From Arthrobacter sp. 9V (GTDB taxonomy: Bacteria > Actinomycetota > Actinomycetes > Actinomycetales > Micrococcaceae), in assembly GCF_902506065.1 (NCBI RefSeq), contig NZ_LR732912.1, forward strand, positions 1,598,718 through 1,662,717: 64,000 bases of DNA, in the 5' to 3' direction. Shown one piece after another: positions 1-8,734 of this stretch. Each line of letters opens with the position of its first letter. Positions within the stretch are counted from its first letter, which is position 1. The notes beneath the pieces are model-generated. The model had not been told where the DNA came from. It saw only the letters and a program-made list of their open reading frames with translations, and did not search any database. Both the position numbers and the translations under genes were made by a program.

Positions 1-135
1 ACGGGAACACCGCACGGCGTGGTTCACACCAAGCTGCGCGAAGTGTGCGGCGGTCCCGCTGTGGCACAGGCTAACGAGGAGCAGTTGCAGGCGCGCCTGC
101 GCAAACTTCAGGATTGGTTCATCGGCAGGAAATAG
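1..135 (+). CDS. C-terminal end of an unidentified protein (5' end outside window)
   Basis: An open frame runs from the first base of the window to a TAG at 133-135, giving the last 44 residues of a protein. The tail is charged and probably helical (ending QDWFIGRK) and I do not recognise a family in it. It converges on pncA/pncB. In some other actinobacteria a helicase gene lies next to pncB, so a helicase C-terminus is possible, but that rests on gene order only. A long hairpin follows directly, consistent with this being a true gene end. Confidence 0.6.
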   Translation, partial: TGTPHGVVHTKLREVCGGPAVAQANEEQLQARLRKLQDWFIGRK

Positions 136-155
136 CTGGATCCAGCATCAGCGCA

Positions 156-199
156 AAACACAGCAAGGGCGCCGCAGTTGCGGCGCCCTTGCTGTGTTT
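156..199. terminator. Bidirectional rho-independent terminator
   Basis: A perfect 21-bp inverted repeat (arms 156-176 and 179-199) with only two bases between the arms. The arms begin AAA and end TTT, so it can serve both the rightward gene ending at 135 and the leftward pncA ending at 219. It contains the GC-rich block GGGCGCCGC. Confidence 0.9.
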
Positions 200-218
200 C
201 CAGCGGTATCAGGGAGAT

Positions 219-845
219 TCAGTCGCGTTCGACCTCGACGCCGGCGGCTTCCATTTCGTCGTAGGCATCGCTGAGGTCTTCGGCGATTCCAGCGGTGAGC
301 CCGGCAATCACCGTGGTGGTGTATCCGGCCTGGACAGCATCCAATGCTGTTGCCTTCACGCAGTAATCCGTTGCCAGTCCCACCACTACCACTTCCTCGA
401 CGTCGTGGCTTTGCAGCCAGTCATCGAGACCGATCGCGTCTTCGTCGAGGACCTCCACTGTGGCCGCTCCGGCTTTGAGGTCGCCGGTGGGGACGTCGTC
501 TTCAGGAGCCAACACTCCCTCAAAACCTGAGTAGGCCGCGGTGTATTGCCCTTTCCGGAAGTACGCGTGGATGTATTCGGGATCCAGGTCCTCGTGGAGT
601 TCGGCACCTTTGCTTCCGGCCCTGCAGTGCGGGGGCCAGGAGTCCACCATGTCCGGGGCCTCTGAGAAGTGCTCGCCGGGCTCGATGTGCCAATCCTGGG
701 TGGCCACGATGTGATCGAAGTGTTGCTGGTTGGCATCCACATACTCCGTGATGGCATTTGCCACGGCGGCACCACCAGCAACGGCAAGCGTTCCGCCTTC
801 GCAGAAGTCATTCTGGACATCGACGATGATCAGGGCCCTGGACAT
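219..845 (-). CDS. pncA: Nicotinamidase / isochorismatase-family hydrolase
   Basis: A 208-residue cysteine hydrolase that should convert nicotinamide to nicotinate for NAD salvage in the cytoplasm. The start ATG (843-845) overlaps the pncB stop as TGATG, so the two are translationally coupled. Visible family features are VDVQNDF with Asp9, the metal-site region TQDWH (50-54) with His60-type downstream residues, Lys98 in FRKG, and the nucleophile Cys162 in LATDYCVKA; together these give the Asp-Lys-Cys triad. Length is normal for bacterial PncA. A longer in-frame start is possible but lies inside pncB. Pairing with pncB supports nicotinamidase over other isochorismatase-like activities. Confidence 0.92.
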   Translation of the reverse strand: MSRALIIVDVQNDFCEGGTLAVAGGAAVANAITEYVDANQQHFDHIVATQDWHIEPGEHFSEAPDMVDSWPPHCRAGSKGAELHEDLDPEYIHAYFRKGQYTAAYSGFEGVLAPEDDVPTGDLKAGAATVEVLDEDAIGLDDWLQSHDVEEVVVVGLATDYCVKATALDAVQAGYTTTVIAGLTAGIAEDLSDAYDEMEAAGVEVERD

Positions 846-2173
846 CAGTTCTCCTCGTAGACGGTGGGGATGGCAGCCTCGCCCCGCTGGAGGCGGTTCA
901 CTACTGCGGGCAGCTCGGCCATGGTTGCTGCGTGCCGTTCCCTGGCCCGGATGACCCCCTCCGGTCCGGTCCATCCGGGTAGCACCTCGCCGTTCTTGAC
1001 GAACTGGTGGAGCAGCTCGCGGTCGTTGCCGTCGTCCTCCGGGCGGTGGCCGATCCCAACGACTTCCTGGGTGGCCCGGCCGCGTTCATTGAGCTTCCGG
1101 AGAGCGTATTTGCGTCCGCCCATGCTTGCCTTGTTCTTGGCGGCCTTCGCAACCGAAATGAACTCACCGGCGTCGTTGGTGCGGCTGACAAGTTTGTAGA
1201 CCATGCTGGCCGTGGGAGCGCCGGACCCTGTGACCAGCGAGGTACCAACGCCGTAGGAGTCCACCGGAGCCGACTGCAGCGCCGCGATGGCGAATTCATC
1301 CAGGTCCGAGGTGACCACAATGCGGGTGTTGACGTTGCCGAGGTCATCAAGCATCTGCCGAACCCACTGCGCCTGGGCAATGAGGTCGCCGGAGTCCAGC
1401 CGGACAGCGCCCAGTTTGTCACCGGCCAGCTCGACGGCGGTGCGCACCGCCGTCTCGACGTCGTAGGTGTCCACCAACAGTGACGTACCGGGGCCGAACG
1501 CCGCGATCTGTGCCTCAAAAGCCTCACGCTCGGTGTCATGGAGCAGGGTAAAGGAGTGCGCGGCTGTGCCCACGGTCCTAATGCCGTAGCGCCGTCCGGC
1601 TTCGAGGTTGGAGGTGCTGGCGAAGCCGGCAATCACGGCGGCGCGGGCTGCCGCCGTCGCCGATTCCTCCTGGGTGCGCCGGGAGCCCATCTCGATGCAG
1701 GGGCGGGTGCCGGCTGCCGACGTCATCCTTGATGCGGCCGAAGCAATGGCGCTGTCGTGGTTGAGGACCGAGAGGATGAAGGTTTCAAGGATGCACGCTT
1801 CGGCGAACGTGGATTCGACAATAAGGATGGGGGAGTTGGGAAAGTAGGCGTCGCCTTCGGCGTAACCCCAGATGTCGCCGCTGAATTTGTAGTCCGCCAG
1901 GTAGTCCAGGGTTTCCTGGTTGACCACCTTGTTTTGTTCCAGGAATGCGAGCTCGTCTTCACCAAACCGGAAGTCCGCTATGCCCTCCAAGAGGCGTCCC
2001 GTGCCGCCTACCACGCCGTAGCGGCGGCCGTCCGGCAACCGTCGGGCAAATGCTTCGAACACCGAGCGGCGGTGCGCGGCGCCCGAGTGCAAGGCTGCCT
2101 GAAGCATGGTCAGCTCGTAGTGGTCTGTGTACAAGGAAGTTGCGGGGTGGTCCCACGACGTAGCTCTACTCAC
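845..2173 (-). CDS. pncB: Nicotinate phosphoribosyltransferase
   Basis: A 442-residue enzyme that joins nicotinate and PRPP to give nicotinate mononucleotide, the committed step of the Preiss-Handler NAD salvage route. The N-terminal YTDHYELTM (about 16-24) is the family hallmark, and a central block with VRLDSGDL belongs to the type II PRTase-like barrel. The start is GTG at 2171-2173. It is the first gene of a two-gene operon with pncA, divergent from clpS with only 37 bp between. In M. tuberculosis pncB1 also lies beside clpS. I see no NrtR-like box in the short upstream gap, unlike the nad operon at 37.7 kb. Confidence 0.95.
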   Translation of the reverse strand: MSRATSWDHPATSLYTDHYELTMLQAALHSGAAHRRSVFEAFARRLPDGRRYGVVGGTGRLLEGIADFRFGEDELAFLEQNKVVNQETLDYLADYKFSGDIWGYAEGDAYFPNSPILIVESTFAEACILETFILSVLNHDSAIASAASRMTSAAGTRPCIEMGSRRTQEESATAAARAAVIAGFASTSNLEAGRRYGIRTVGTAAHSFTLLHDTEREAFEAQIAAFGPGTSLLVDTYDVETAVRTAVELAGDKLGAVRLDSGDLIAQAQWVRQMLDDLGNVNTRIVVTSDLDEFAIAALQSAPVDSYGVGTSLVTGSGAPTASMVYKLVSRTNDAGEFISVAKAAKNKASMGGRKYALRKLNERGRATQEVVGIGHRPEDDGNDRELLHQFVKNGEVLPGWTGPEGVIRARERHAATMAELPAVVNRLQRGEAAIPTVYEEN

Positions 2174-2198
2174 GGATTCACTCTAGTGCGAGCCGCCA

Positions 2199-2204
2199 TA
2201 GAAT
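2199..2204 (+). promoter_or_regulatory. -10 hexamer for leaderless clpS
   Basis: TAGAAT lies 6 nt before the clpS ATG, so transcription should start at or next to the A of the start codon. A weak -35 candidate, TTCACT, is at 2177-2182 (16-bp spacing). No Shine-Dalgarno sequence is present. Confidence 0.6.
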
Positions 2205-2210
2205 GGACAG

Positions 2211-2573
2211 ATGAGCCCTAGCGTTGCGTACGGCACGGACATTGATGAGCGGACGAAAGCTGCAGAGCAGTCGTCCACCGATGTCCTGACAGCCCCTGAT
2301 ATCCCGTGGAACCTTGTGATCTGGAATGATCCCGTGAATCTGATGAGTTACGTAAGCTACGTGTTTCAGAGTTACTTCGGCTATTCCGAGTCCAAGGCCC
2401 ACAAGCTCATGATGGAGGTCCACAAGAAGGGCCGGTCCATTGTTGCCCACGGCAGCAAGGAACAAGTGGAGCAGCATGCCGTAGCCATGCACGGCTTTGG
2501 TCTGTGGGCCACGGTTGAAAAGGCCGCGAGCGGCAACGAAACACCCGGAAAGGGCGGCCGCCAGCGTGGCTAA
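2211..2573 (+). CDS. clpS: ATP-dependent Clp protease adaptor ClpS
   Basis: A 120-residue adaptor that delivers N-degron substrates to ClpC/ClpP. The conserved WNDP block (Asn39, Asp40) and His71 in MEVHKKG match the residues that hold the substrate N-terminal amino group in E. coli ClpS, and Met45 and Val48 fall at the hydrophobic pocket positions. About 30 N-terminal residues are a flexible extension. The gene starts without a Shine-Dalgarno site and probably gives a leaderless mRNA. The following DUF2017 gene overlaps its end by 8 bp. Confidence 0.95.
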   Translation: MSPSVAYGTDIDERTKAAEQSSTDVLTAPDIPWNLVIWNDPVNLMSYVSYVFQSYFGYSESKAHKLMMEVHKKGRSIVAHGSKEQVEQHAVAMHGFGLWATVEKAASGNETPGKGGRQRG

Positions 2574-3132
2574 GGCATTCAAGTACGGTCTCAAGGGCAT
2601 CAGCGGATACCTCGAACCCGCCGAGCGCGACCTCCTGCGCGGCTTGCTGGACGACGTCATCTCCATGCTGGAGTCAGACGTCCGGGAGAACGAAGACCCT
2701 CTGGCTGCGTTGATCGGCCTGGATATGGACGTCAAGCAGCCCAGCGACCGTGCCTTGCTGCGTTTGTTGCCGAACGTCATGAAGGACGACGACGGCGGTT
2801 CGCTGGAGTTCCGCCAGCTCACCGAGCGCTCTGTCCGGGAAAGCAAAATCGGGGCCTTGAGGGCGGCCGCTCTGGGCTTGGACAAGAACGAGCTTGTTTT
2901 GACGCCCGAGGATGCTACCCGATGGTCAATGGCGCTGAACGATGTCCGGCTCGTTCTGGCCGAACGCCTGGATATTCGCGATGAGGCCGATGCTGAGCAC
3001 ATTCACAGCATGCAGGACTGGAGCCAAGCCGAAGACGTGGAAAGTTACCTGGCCCTTGTTTACAACTTCACTACGTGGCTCCAGGAGTCTTTGGTGCAGG
3101 CGATGATGGCCGCAAGGCAGGCGAAATCCTGA
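2566..3132 (+). CDS. DUF2017 family protein
   Basis: A 188-residue acidic, helical protein of unknown function that follows clpS in many actinobacteria (Rv1332 position in M. tuberculosis). I chose the GTG at 2566 because it follows the purine-rich GGAAAGGGCGG and overlaps the clpS stop by 8 bp. The next upstream in-frame Met (2497) would extend into clpS with unlikely sequence. Visible features are FKYGLKGISGYL at the N-terminus and a C-terminal segment rich in Glu/Asp and Trp. Conserved linkage to clpS suggests a shared role, but no catalytic motif is seen. Confidence 0.85.
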   Translation: MAKAFKYGLKGISGYLEPAERDLLRGLLDDVISMLESDVRENEDPLAALIGLDMDVKQPSDRALLRLLPNVMKDDDGGSLEFRQLTERSVRESKIGALRAAALGLDKNELVLTPEDATRWSMALNDVRLVLAERLDIRDEADAEHIHSMQDWSQAEDVESYLALVYNFTTWLQESLVQAMMAARQAKS

Positions 3133-3216
3133 GCGCGACAGCGGCTTGCCGCTCCTGCCCGGAAACAGATCCGGCTGCCCTGTGACACATCAGACACGAG
3201 GCGGAGAGCACAGTTA

Positions 3217-4281
3217 ATGGCCGCACACCCCGGGAAGCCTTATTCTCGAATAATTATGACTTCAGACTCGGGTTCGCCAATCAACGCATTGGGCAGTGAA
3301 GCCCCCATCGGCAACGGGCAACTCATAGGGACACGTCCAATCGGCATTTTTGACTCAGGCGTGGGCGGGTTGACGGTGGCGCGATCCATCATCGACCAGC
3401 TTCCGAATGAATCAATCCTGTACGTCGGCGATACTGCAAACGGCCCTTACGGCCCGTTGCCCATTGCCGAGGTTCGTGCCAACGCGCTGGGCGTCATGGA
3501 TGAACTGGTGGATTCCGGCGTGAAGTTGCTGACCATTGCGTGCAACTCCGCCTCCGCCGCGGTGCTCCGCGATGCGAGGGAGCGCTACACGGCCCGTTAT
3601 GGCATCCCGGTTATTGAGGTCATCCAGCCGGCAGTCCGGCGCGCAGTCTCGGCTACCCGTTCGGGCAAGATCGGTGTGATCGGAACCTCTGCCACAGTAG
3701 GGTCCAGAGCTTATGAGGACACTTTTGCTGCCGCCCCGGACCTGACCATTACTTCCGTGGCCTGTCCGGCGTTCGTGGAATTTGTGGAAGCCGGAATTAC
3801 CACCGGACCTGATCTTCTGGCGGCTGCCAATGAGTACCTTGAGCCGCTCAAAGTGGCCGGAGTGGACACGGTTGTCCTGGGCTGCACGCACTACCCGCTG
3901 CTGACCGGTGTCATTTCGTTCGTCATGGGCGAGGACGTCACACTGGTTTCCAGTGCCGAGGAGACTGCCAAGGATGTCTACCGGGCCTTGGCCAATCACG
4001 GCATCCAGCGGACGGAAACGCGGGCACCCAGCCACGAATTCATAGCTACCGGTGATGCCACCCAGTTTGAGACCCTGGCCCGCCGCTTCCTGGGTCCTGA
4101 GGTTCTTTCCGTGAAGCACGTGGACCACGTCGCGGCCCAGTACCCCACAGGCAGCCTGGCTCGTATCACACCCGAAATGCTGGAAGCGGCAAGGTCCGGC
4201 GCCGGTCTGTCCCGCCGTTCGTCCTTCGTTGAGCCGGAAAACACCTTGAGCCGCAGCACAACCATGGGACGTGGCCTGTGA
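3217..4281 (+). CDS. murI: Glutamate racemase
   Basis: Converts L- to D-glutamate for peptidoglycan. With the ATG at 3217 (Shine-Dalgarno GGAGAG about 8 nt upstream) the protein has 354 residues, longer than the usual 265-275: there are about 40 extra residues before [10 protein letters not shown] (45-54) and a Ser/Arg-rich tail. The two catalytic cysteines are present, Cys109 in IACNSAS and Cys223 in LGCTHYP. A second possible start is the ATG at 3256, still before the core. The stop overlaps the next gene by 4 bp (GTGA). Confidence 0.95.
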   Translation: MAAHPGKPYSRIIMTSDSGSPINALGSEAPIGNGQLIGTRPIGIFDSGVGGLTVARSIIDQLPNESILYVGDTANGPYGPLPIAEVRANALGVMDELVDSGVKLLTIACNSASAAVLRDARERYTARYGIPVIEVIQPAVRRAVSATRSGKIGVIGTSATVGSRAYEDTFAAAPDLTITSVACPAFVEFVEAGITTGPDLLAAANEYLEPLKVAGVDTVVLGCTHYPLLTGVISFVMGEDVTLVSSAEETAKDVYRALANHGIQRTETRAPSHEFIATGDATQFETLARRFLGPEVLSVKHVDHVAAQYPTGSLARITPEMLEAARSGAGLSRRSSFVEPENTLSRSTTMGRGL

Positions 4282-5075
4282 AGCTGACCATCGTGGGCTG
4301 CACAGGCTCCTTCCCCGGTCCCGGTTCGCCGGCGTCGTGCTACCTGGTGACCGCCCACGACGGTGAGCGTGAGTGGAAAATCGTGATGGACCTGGGCAGC
4401 GGCGCCTTGGGCGCCATCCAGCGGTACACGGATCTGGAAGACATCGACGCGATCTTCCTCACGCACCTGCACCCCGATCACTGCATGGACCTTTGCGGCC
4501 TGCACGTCGCGGTCCGCTGGAAGCCCGGCGGATGGGGCAGGGATCGACTTCCGGTTTGGGGTCCTGCAGCTACCGCGGACAGAATGGCCACGGCATATGG
4601 GTTGGACCTCGATCCCGGCATGCACGAGGAATTCGACTTCACCAACTGGACCGAACTCAAACCGGTATCAGTAGGTCCTTTCACAGTGACCCCCTTCGCC
4701 GTGAACCATCCTGTCGAAGAGGCCTATGCCTTGCGTGTCACCGCCACGGAGCCGGGCAAGGACGGCGTTCACGTTACCAAGGTCCTCACGTATTCGGGGG
4801 ATACCGATTCCTGCCAGGGTCTTGAAGACGCCGCGAGGGGCTCGGACCTGTTCCTGTGCGAGGCTGCGTTCGAGGAAGGCCGGGATGACGGTATCAAGGA
4901 TGTTCACCTCACCGGCAAGCGCGCCGGCGAGGCTGCCATGAATGCCGGCGCCAAGCGACTCCTCCTCACGCATATCCCAGTGTGGACTTCACAGACCAAA
5001 GTCTTGTCCGAGGCCAAGCCGGTCTTCACCGGTGACGTCGCTGTGGCCGTCGCCGGAGTTCACTACACGATCTAG
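4278..5075 (+). CDS. MBL-fold phosphodiesterase-like hydrolase (Rv1339 position)
   Basis: A 265-residue metallo-beta-lactamase-fold enzyme starting at GTG 4278, overlapping murI. The metal motif HLHPDH is at 65-68 within THLHPDH (His63, His65, Asp67, His68), with later ligands in YSGDTDS and LLTHIP. It resembles the RNase Z/PDE branch rather than beta-lactamases. Its location between murI and rph is that of M. tuberculosis Rv1339, reported as an unusual cyclic-nucleotide phosphodiesterase. cAMP hydrolysis is therefore a reasonable inference; RNA or another phosphodiester is the alternative. Confidence 0.85.
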   Translation: MKLTIVGCTGSFPGPGSPASCYLVTAHDGEREWKIVMDLGSGALGAIQRYTDLEDIDAIFLTHLHPDHCMDLCGLHVAVRWKPGGWGRDRLPVWGPAATADRMATAYGLDLDPGMHEEFDFTNWTELKPVSVGPFTVTPFAVNHPVEEAYALRVTATEPGKDGVHVTKVLTYSGDTDSCQGLEDAARGSDLFLCEAAFEEGRDDGIKDVHLTGKRAGEAAMNAGAKRLLLTHIPVWTSQTKVLSEAKPVFTGDVAVAVAGVHYTI

Positions 5076-5158
5076 TTTCGCGGCGTCCTGGTCCCCCAGG
5101 CGTCCAGGTTTGCCGACGTCTTGGTTGCCGTGCGTCGGAATGCTGCCGCCGGCTTGGC

Positions 5159-5164
5159 TAAGCT
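5159..5164 (+). promoter_or_regulatory. -10 hexamer for leaderless rph
   Basis: TAAGCT lies 6 nt before the rph ATG at 5171 and no ribosome binding site is present, suggesting a leaderless rph-rdgB transcript. I see no convincing -35. Confidence 0.45.
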
Positions 5165-5170
5165 GGAACC

Positions 5171-5929
5171 ATGACTTCTGAAGCTACAGCCACACCCGTT
5201 ATCCGCGCCGACGGCCGGACCCCGGACCAGCTGCGCCCTATCAGCATCACCCGCGGCTGGTCCAAGCAAGCCGAGGGTTCGGCGCTGATTGAGTTCGGCA
5301 ACACCCGGGTTCTGTGCACGGCTTCATTGACTGAGGGCGTGCCCCGCTGGCTCAAGGGTGAAGGCCGTGGTTGGGTCACGGCCGAGTACGCCATGCTTCC
5401 GCGCGCCACCAACACCCGTTCGGACCGTGAGTCCGTCAAGGGCAAGATCGGCGGCCGCACCCACGAGATCTCGCGTCTCATCGGCCGCTCCCTGCGCTCC
5501 ATCATCGACACCAAGGCCTTGGGCGAAAACACCATAGTTTTGGACTGCGACGTTCTGCAGGCCGACGGCGGCACTCGTACTGCCGCGATCACCGGCGCCT
5601 ATGTGGCGCTTGCCGAAGCCATCCGTTTTGCCCGTGAGAACAAACTCATTGCCCGTAACGCGCAGCCTCTGGTGGATACCATTGCGGCCGTCTCTGTGGG
5701 GATCATCGATGGCGTCCCCATGCTGGACCTCCCATACGTCGAAGACGTTCGTGCGGAGACGGACATGAACGTTGTGGTAACCGGTTCGGGCAAGTTCGTA
5801 GAAGTTCAGGGCACGGCCGAAGGTGCTCCCTTTGATCGCGACGAGCTCAATGCCCTGCTGGATCTCGCCCTCCTGGGGACCACCCAGTTGTCCGCTATCC
5901 AACGAGAGACACTGGCGGAAGCTCCGTGA
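5171..5929 (+). CDS. rph: Ribonuclease PH
   Basis: A 252-residue phosphorolytic 3' exoribonuclease that trims tRNA 3' ends. It starts [22 protein letters not shown], shows the typical [12 protein letters not shown] substrate block near 75, and [15 protein letters not shown] in the middle. Length and motifs are normal for the family. It overlaps rdgB by 4 bp (GTGA); rph-rdgB pairing is common in bacteria. It is 95 bp downstream of the MBL gene, with its own likely promoter. Confidence 0.97.
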   Translation: MTSEATATPVIRADGRTPDQLRPISITRGWSKQAEGSALIEFGNTRVLCTASLTEGVPRWLKGEGRGWVTAEYAMLPRATNTRSDRESVKGKIGGRTHEISRLIGRSLRSIIDTKALGENTIVLDCDVLQADGGTRTAAITGAYVALAEAIRFARENKLIARNAQPLVDTIAAVSVGIIDGVPMLDLPYVEDVRAETDMNVVVTGSGKFVEVQGTAEGAPFDRDELNALLDLALLGTTQLSAIQRETLAEAP

Positions 5930-6600
5930 GCGGCACTCCCGCCTCAGGGGTCCCGCGCCTCGTCCTGGCAACACACAACAAGGGCAAGCTGAAGGAACTC
6001 CGCGAATTACTCCGTGGCCAGGTTCCAGGGCTCGACGTCGACACCCAGGTAGTGGACGCTGCTGCGGCGGGTGCCCCGGATGTCGCCGAGACCGGTGTGA
6101 CCTTTGCTGAGAACTCACTTCTCAAAGCCCGCGCAGTAGCAGAAGCCACAGGACTGATAGCCATCGCCGATGATTCCGGCCTTGCCGTTGACGTCCTGGG
6201 CGGGGCGCCGGGCATCTTCTCGGCGCGATGGTCCGGTTCTCACGGTGATGACGTCGCCAACCTGAACCTGTTGCTGGCACAGCTCTCTGACGTCCCGGAT
6301 CCCTTCCGGGGGGCTGCCTTTGTTTGTGCGGCTGCTCTGGCGGTCCCGGGTCCTGACGGCATTGCCCGCGAGACCGTGGAGTACGGCCAGCTGGAGGGGA
6401 CCCTCCTGCGCGAGCCCCGTGGCGAAGGTGGCTTCGGATACGACCCCGTGCTGCAACCGCAAGGAATGGACCGCAGCTGCGCCGAGCTCAGCTCTGAGGA
6501 AAAGAACGCCATCAGCCATCGCGGGCAGGCGTTCCGTGCTTTGCTGCCCGCCATTGTCTCTGCCTTGTCTGAGCCCTTGTCTGAGCCGAACGCCAACTAG
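5926..6600 (+). CDS. rdgB: Non-canonical purine NTP pyrophosphatase (RdgB/HAM1)
   Basis: A 224-residue house-cleaning enzyme that hydrolyses XTP/dITP to the monophosphates, keeping deaminated purines out of DNA and RNA. The N-terminal [12 protein letters not shown] is the substrate-binding signature and [10 protein letters not shown] carries the metal-binding acidic residues; GFGYDPVL is the third conserved block. It starts at a GTG overlapping the rph stop. The C-terminus has a small LSEPLSEP repeat of no evident function. A strong terminator follows. Confidence 0.96.
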   Translation: MSGTPASGVPRLVLATHNKGKLKELRELLRGQVPGLDVDTQVVDAAAAGAPDVAETGVTFAENSLLKARAVAEATGLIAIADDSGLAVDVLGGAPGIFSARWSGSHGDDVANLNLLLAQLSDVPDPFRGAAFVCAAALAVPGPDGIARETVEYGQLEGTLLREPRGEGGFGYDPVLQPQGMDRSCAELSSEEKNAISHRGQAFRALLPAIVSALSEPLSEPNAN

Positions 6601-6631
6601 CTTTTTCCAGGAGCGTCTGTTGGACCAAAAA

Positions 6632-6657
6632 AGGCACCCCGCCAGCGCGGGGTGCCT
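6632..6657. terminator. Bidirectional rho-independent terminator
   Basis: A perfect 11-bp stem (6632-6642 and 6647-6657) with loop CAGC, preceded by an A-tract and followed by TCTTGTTCTT. It separates the convergent rdgB and DedA genes. Confidence 0.9.
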
Positions 6658-6683
6658 CTTGTTCTTGGAGGTTCAGCGGAGCG

Positions 6684-7454
6684 TCAGTGCTCGTTGCCCT
6701 CGTGTTCTTCGATGAACTCCTCCACAGGGTCGGTGCCTTCGGCTGCGGCCTTTCGTTTGGCCATGTACCCGCGTCCGACTTCAATGAAGACGGGGATGAC
6801 CGAGAGCAGGACGATGACGATGAAGATGATGTCCAGGTTGTGGCTGACCCACGGAACACGATCACCAAGAAGGTAGCCCAGCAGGGTGACGCCGCCGCCC
6901 CAGAGGACGGCGCCAATGACGTTGAAGAGGAAGAACTTGCGCTTGTCCATCTGGGCAACACCCACGATCACGGGCACGAAGGTGCGGATGATGGGCACGA
7001 AGCGAGCCAGGATCAGCGCTTTTCCGCCGTGCTTTTCAAAGAACGCATGCGCGCTCTCCACATTCTCCTTCTTGAAAAGCCTGGAGTCCGGACGGTTGAA
7101 GATTGCAGGCCCGGCTTTGGAACCGATGAGATAGCCGGTCTGGTTGCCGAGGATGGCCGAGACGATGATGAGAGCCGCCAAGGCCCAGATGTTGAACTTG
7201 ATGGTATCCGTGGCTACCAGGAGACCGGCTGTGAACAGCATGGAGTCTCCAGGCAGGAAGAAGCCCACCAAAAGGCCCGTCTCGGCGAATACGATGCCGC
7301 ACACCAAGAGCACCACCCATGGCGCCAAGGCAGGATCGGCGAGGAAGATCTGGGGGTTCAGCCAGTCCGGCAGGAACGAAGCCGTAGGCGGCGAAACCGG
7401 GCCCGCGCCCCCGATTGTGGATACGGCAAGGTCGCTTATCGCAGAAAAGATCAC
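6684..7454 (-). CDS. DedA-family membrane protein
   Basis: A 256-residue integral membrane protein of the DedA/SNARE-associated family, which in other bacteria includes undecaprenyl-phosphate and phospholipid transporters and affects membrane homeostasis. The signatures GFFLPGDSMLFTAG (about 67-80) and RFVPIIRTFVPVIVG (about 150-164) are present with several hydrophobic spans. The C-terminus is acidic and soluble. The start is GTG at 7452-7454 with no strong Shine-Dalgarno. It is a single gene, and its substrate cannot be read from sequence. Confidence 0.92.
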   Translation of the reverse strand: MIFSAISDLAVSTIGGAGPVSPPTASFLPDWLNPQIFLADPALAPWVVLLVCGIVFAETGLLVGFFLPGDSMLFTAGLLVATDTIKFNIWALAALIIVSAILGNQTGYLIGSKAGPAIFNRPDSRLFKKENVESAHAFFEKHGGKALILARFVPIIRTFVPVIVGVAQMDKRKFFLFNVIGAVLWGGGVTLLGYLLGDRVPWVSHNLDIIFIVIVLLSVIPVFIEVGRGYMAKRKAAAEGTDPVEEFIEEHEGNEH

Positions 7455-7587
7455 CCATCAAGCCTACTTGACGGCCGTCGTCGGGTTTTTCGGGACCAAT
7501 ACTTGGTTCCTGGTCTGCCTCCACAACTGGACGCAGCCGTACGTGCGTCACCGGAATGTCACCTTGACCACAATGAGGGCCCGAAGG

Positions 7588-7624
7588 GCCGCCCCGCCGC
7601 AGAAATCGGCAGGGGCGGTCTTTT
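7588..7624 (+). terminator. Terminator-like hairpin upstream of the exonuclease gene
   Basis: A GC-rich stem (about 7588-7599 with 7607-7619, one bulged A) followed by CTTTT. It points rightward although no rightward gene lies upstream, and it ends only 8 nt before the -10 of the next gene. It may insulate that promoter from antisense or read-through transcripts. Confidence 0.5.
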
Positions 7625-7631
7625 CCGGCTG

Positions 7632-7637
7632 TAATCT
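7632..7637 (+). promoter_or_regulatory. -10 hexamer for a leaderless GTG start
   Basis: TAATCT lies 6 nt before the GTG at 7644 with no ribosome binding site, so the exonuclease mRNA is probably leaderless. Confidence 0.5.
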
Positions 7638-7643
7638 TGTCCA

Positions 7644-8654
7644 GTGGCATTGGACTTTACGGCGATCGACTTTGAAACAGCCAACGGCTTCCGGGGCTCG
7701 CCGTGTTCGGTGGGCCTCAGCAAAGTCCGCGGCGGCGTTGTTGTGGAGGAAGCCTCCTGGCTCATGCGTCCGCCGGAAAATCACGATCACTTTGAGTTCC
7801 ACAACACCCGCATCCACGGCATCCGCGCCGAAGACGTGGCAGGCCGCCCCAGGTTCGGGGAGCTTTTCCCGGAAATCGGCGCTTTCATTGGGGACGACGT
7901 ACTCGCCGCCCACAACGCTGCCTTCGACCTCGGCGTTATTCGCTCAGGACTGGAAGTCTCGGGCCTGGCCGGGCCGGCTTACGACTACGTGTGCACCGTG
8001 ATGCTTTCGCGTCGCTGCTATTCACTGGTCTCGAATTCCCTTCCTTATGCCGCAGAGGAAGCCGGGGTTCCCCTGGTCAACCATCACGACGCCGCCGAAG
8101 ACGCCCGCGCCTGCGCCGGCATTCTGGTGGACATCGCCAAGCGGAACAATGCAAACAGCATCGCCGAGCTCTACCTTTCCCTTGGCTTGAACCTTCCGAA
8201 GCAGCCCGCCTTTGATCCCGCGCTTGGGCTCTCCAAAGCCACCGTATCCGCGCTCGCGGCCAGGACGGGAAGCGCGGCGGAACGCACACTTGAACGTGCC
8301 TTGGACATCACGGGTGGCTTCCAGACCTGGCCGGAGGAGGGGCCAAACCCGTTGCCGAACCCGTCCGCGGAACCCGGACACCCGCTCTTCGGCCAGACGG
8401 TGGTGTTCACCGGTGACCTGGCCATCACCCGGCCGGAGGCCAAGTCGCGGGCCGCGGACATGGGCGCACGTCCGGAAAGCCGGGTCACTGCGCGGACCAC
8501 TGTGCTGATTGTTGGTGATGGCTTCGTGGCAGGCGACCTCCGCGCCGGCAGACTCACAGGCAAAGCAAAGCGGGTCCTGGAGCTCCACGCCAAGGGCCAA
8601 CAAATCGAAGTTGTGTCCGAGGGTGAGTTTCTGCAAATGGTGGGCGGGGCGTAA
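7644..8654 (+). CDS. DEDDh 3'-5' exonuclease with C-terminal BRCT domain
   Basis: A 336-residue fusion. Residues about 3-170 are a DnaQ-like exonuclease: DFETA gives the first acidic pair, AHNAAFDLGVI the second block and HHDAAEDARA the His/Asp block, so the DEDDh site is complete. Residues about 245-335 form a BRCT domain (GQTVVFTGDL, then GDGFVAGD and a final helix). The linker contains PNPLPNPS. The closest families are epsilon-like exonucleases of actinobacteria. A role in DNA repair or proofreading is likely, with the BRCT giving a protein or DNA-end contact. The gene is monocistronic. Confidence 0.88.
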   Translation: MALDFTAIDFETANGFRGSPCSVGLSKVRGGVVVEEASWLMRPPENHDHFEFHNTRIHGIRAEDVAGRPRFGELFPEIGAFIGDDVLAAHNAAFDLGVIRSGLEVSGLAGPAYDYVCTVMLSRRCYSLVSNSLPYAAEEAGVPLVNHHDAAEDARACAGILVDIAKRNNANSIAELYLSLGLNLPKQPAFDPALGLSKATVSALAARTGSAAERTLERALDITGGFQTWPEEGPNPLPNPSAEPGHPLFGQTVVFTGDLAITRPEAKSRAADMGARPESRVTARTTVLIVGDGFVAGDLRAGRLTGKAKRVLELHAKGQQIEVVSEGEFLQMVGGA

Positions 8655-8734
8655 CCTCCGGCCGCAAGGCCATCCGGTCGTACTGCGCAACCGTCCAGCT
8701 TCGCTGGCAGCGTTCAGCCGGACGTAGCTCCTGA

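Noticed and set aside
2171..2210. NrtR box before pncB
   Set aside because: The 37-bp gap contains only a 4-bp inverted repeat (CACT/AGTG) and lacks the GT-N7-AC core seen at 37740.
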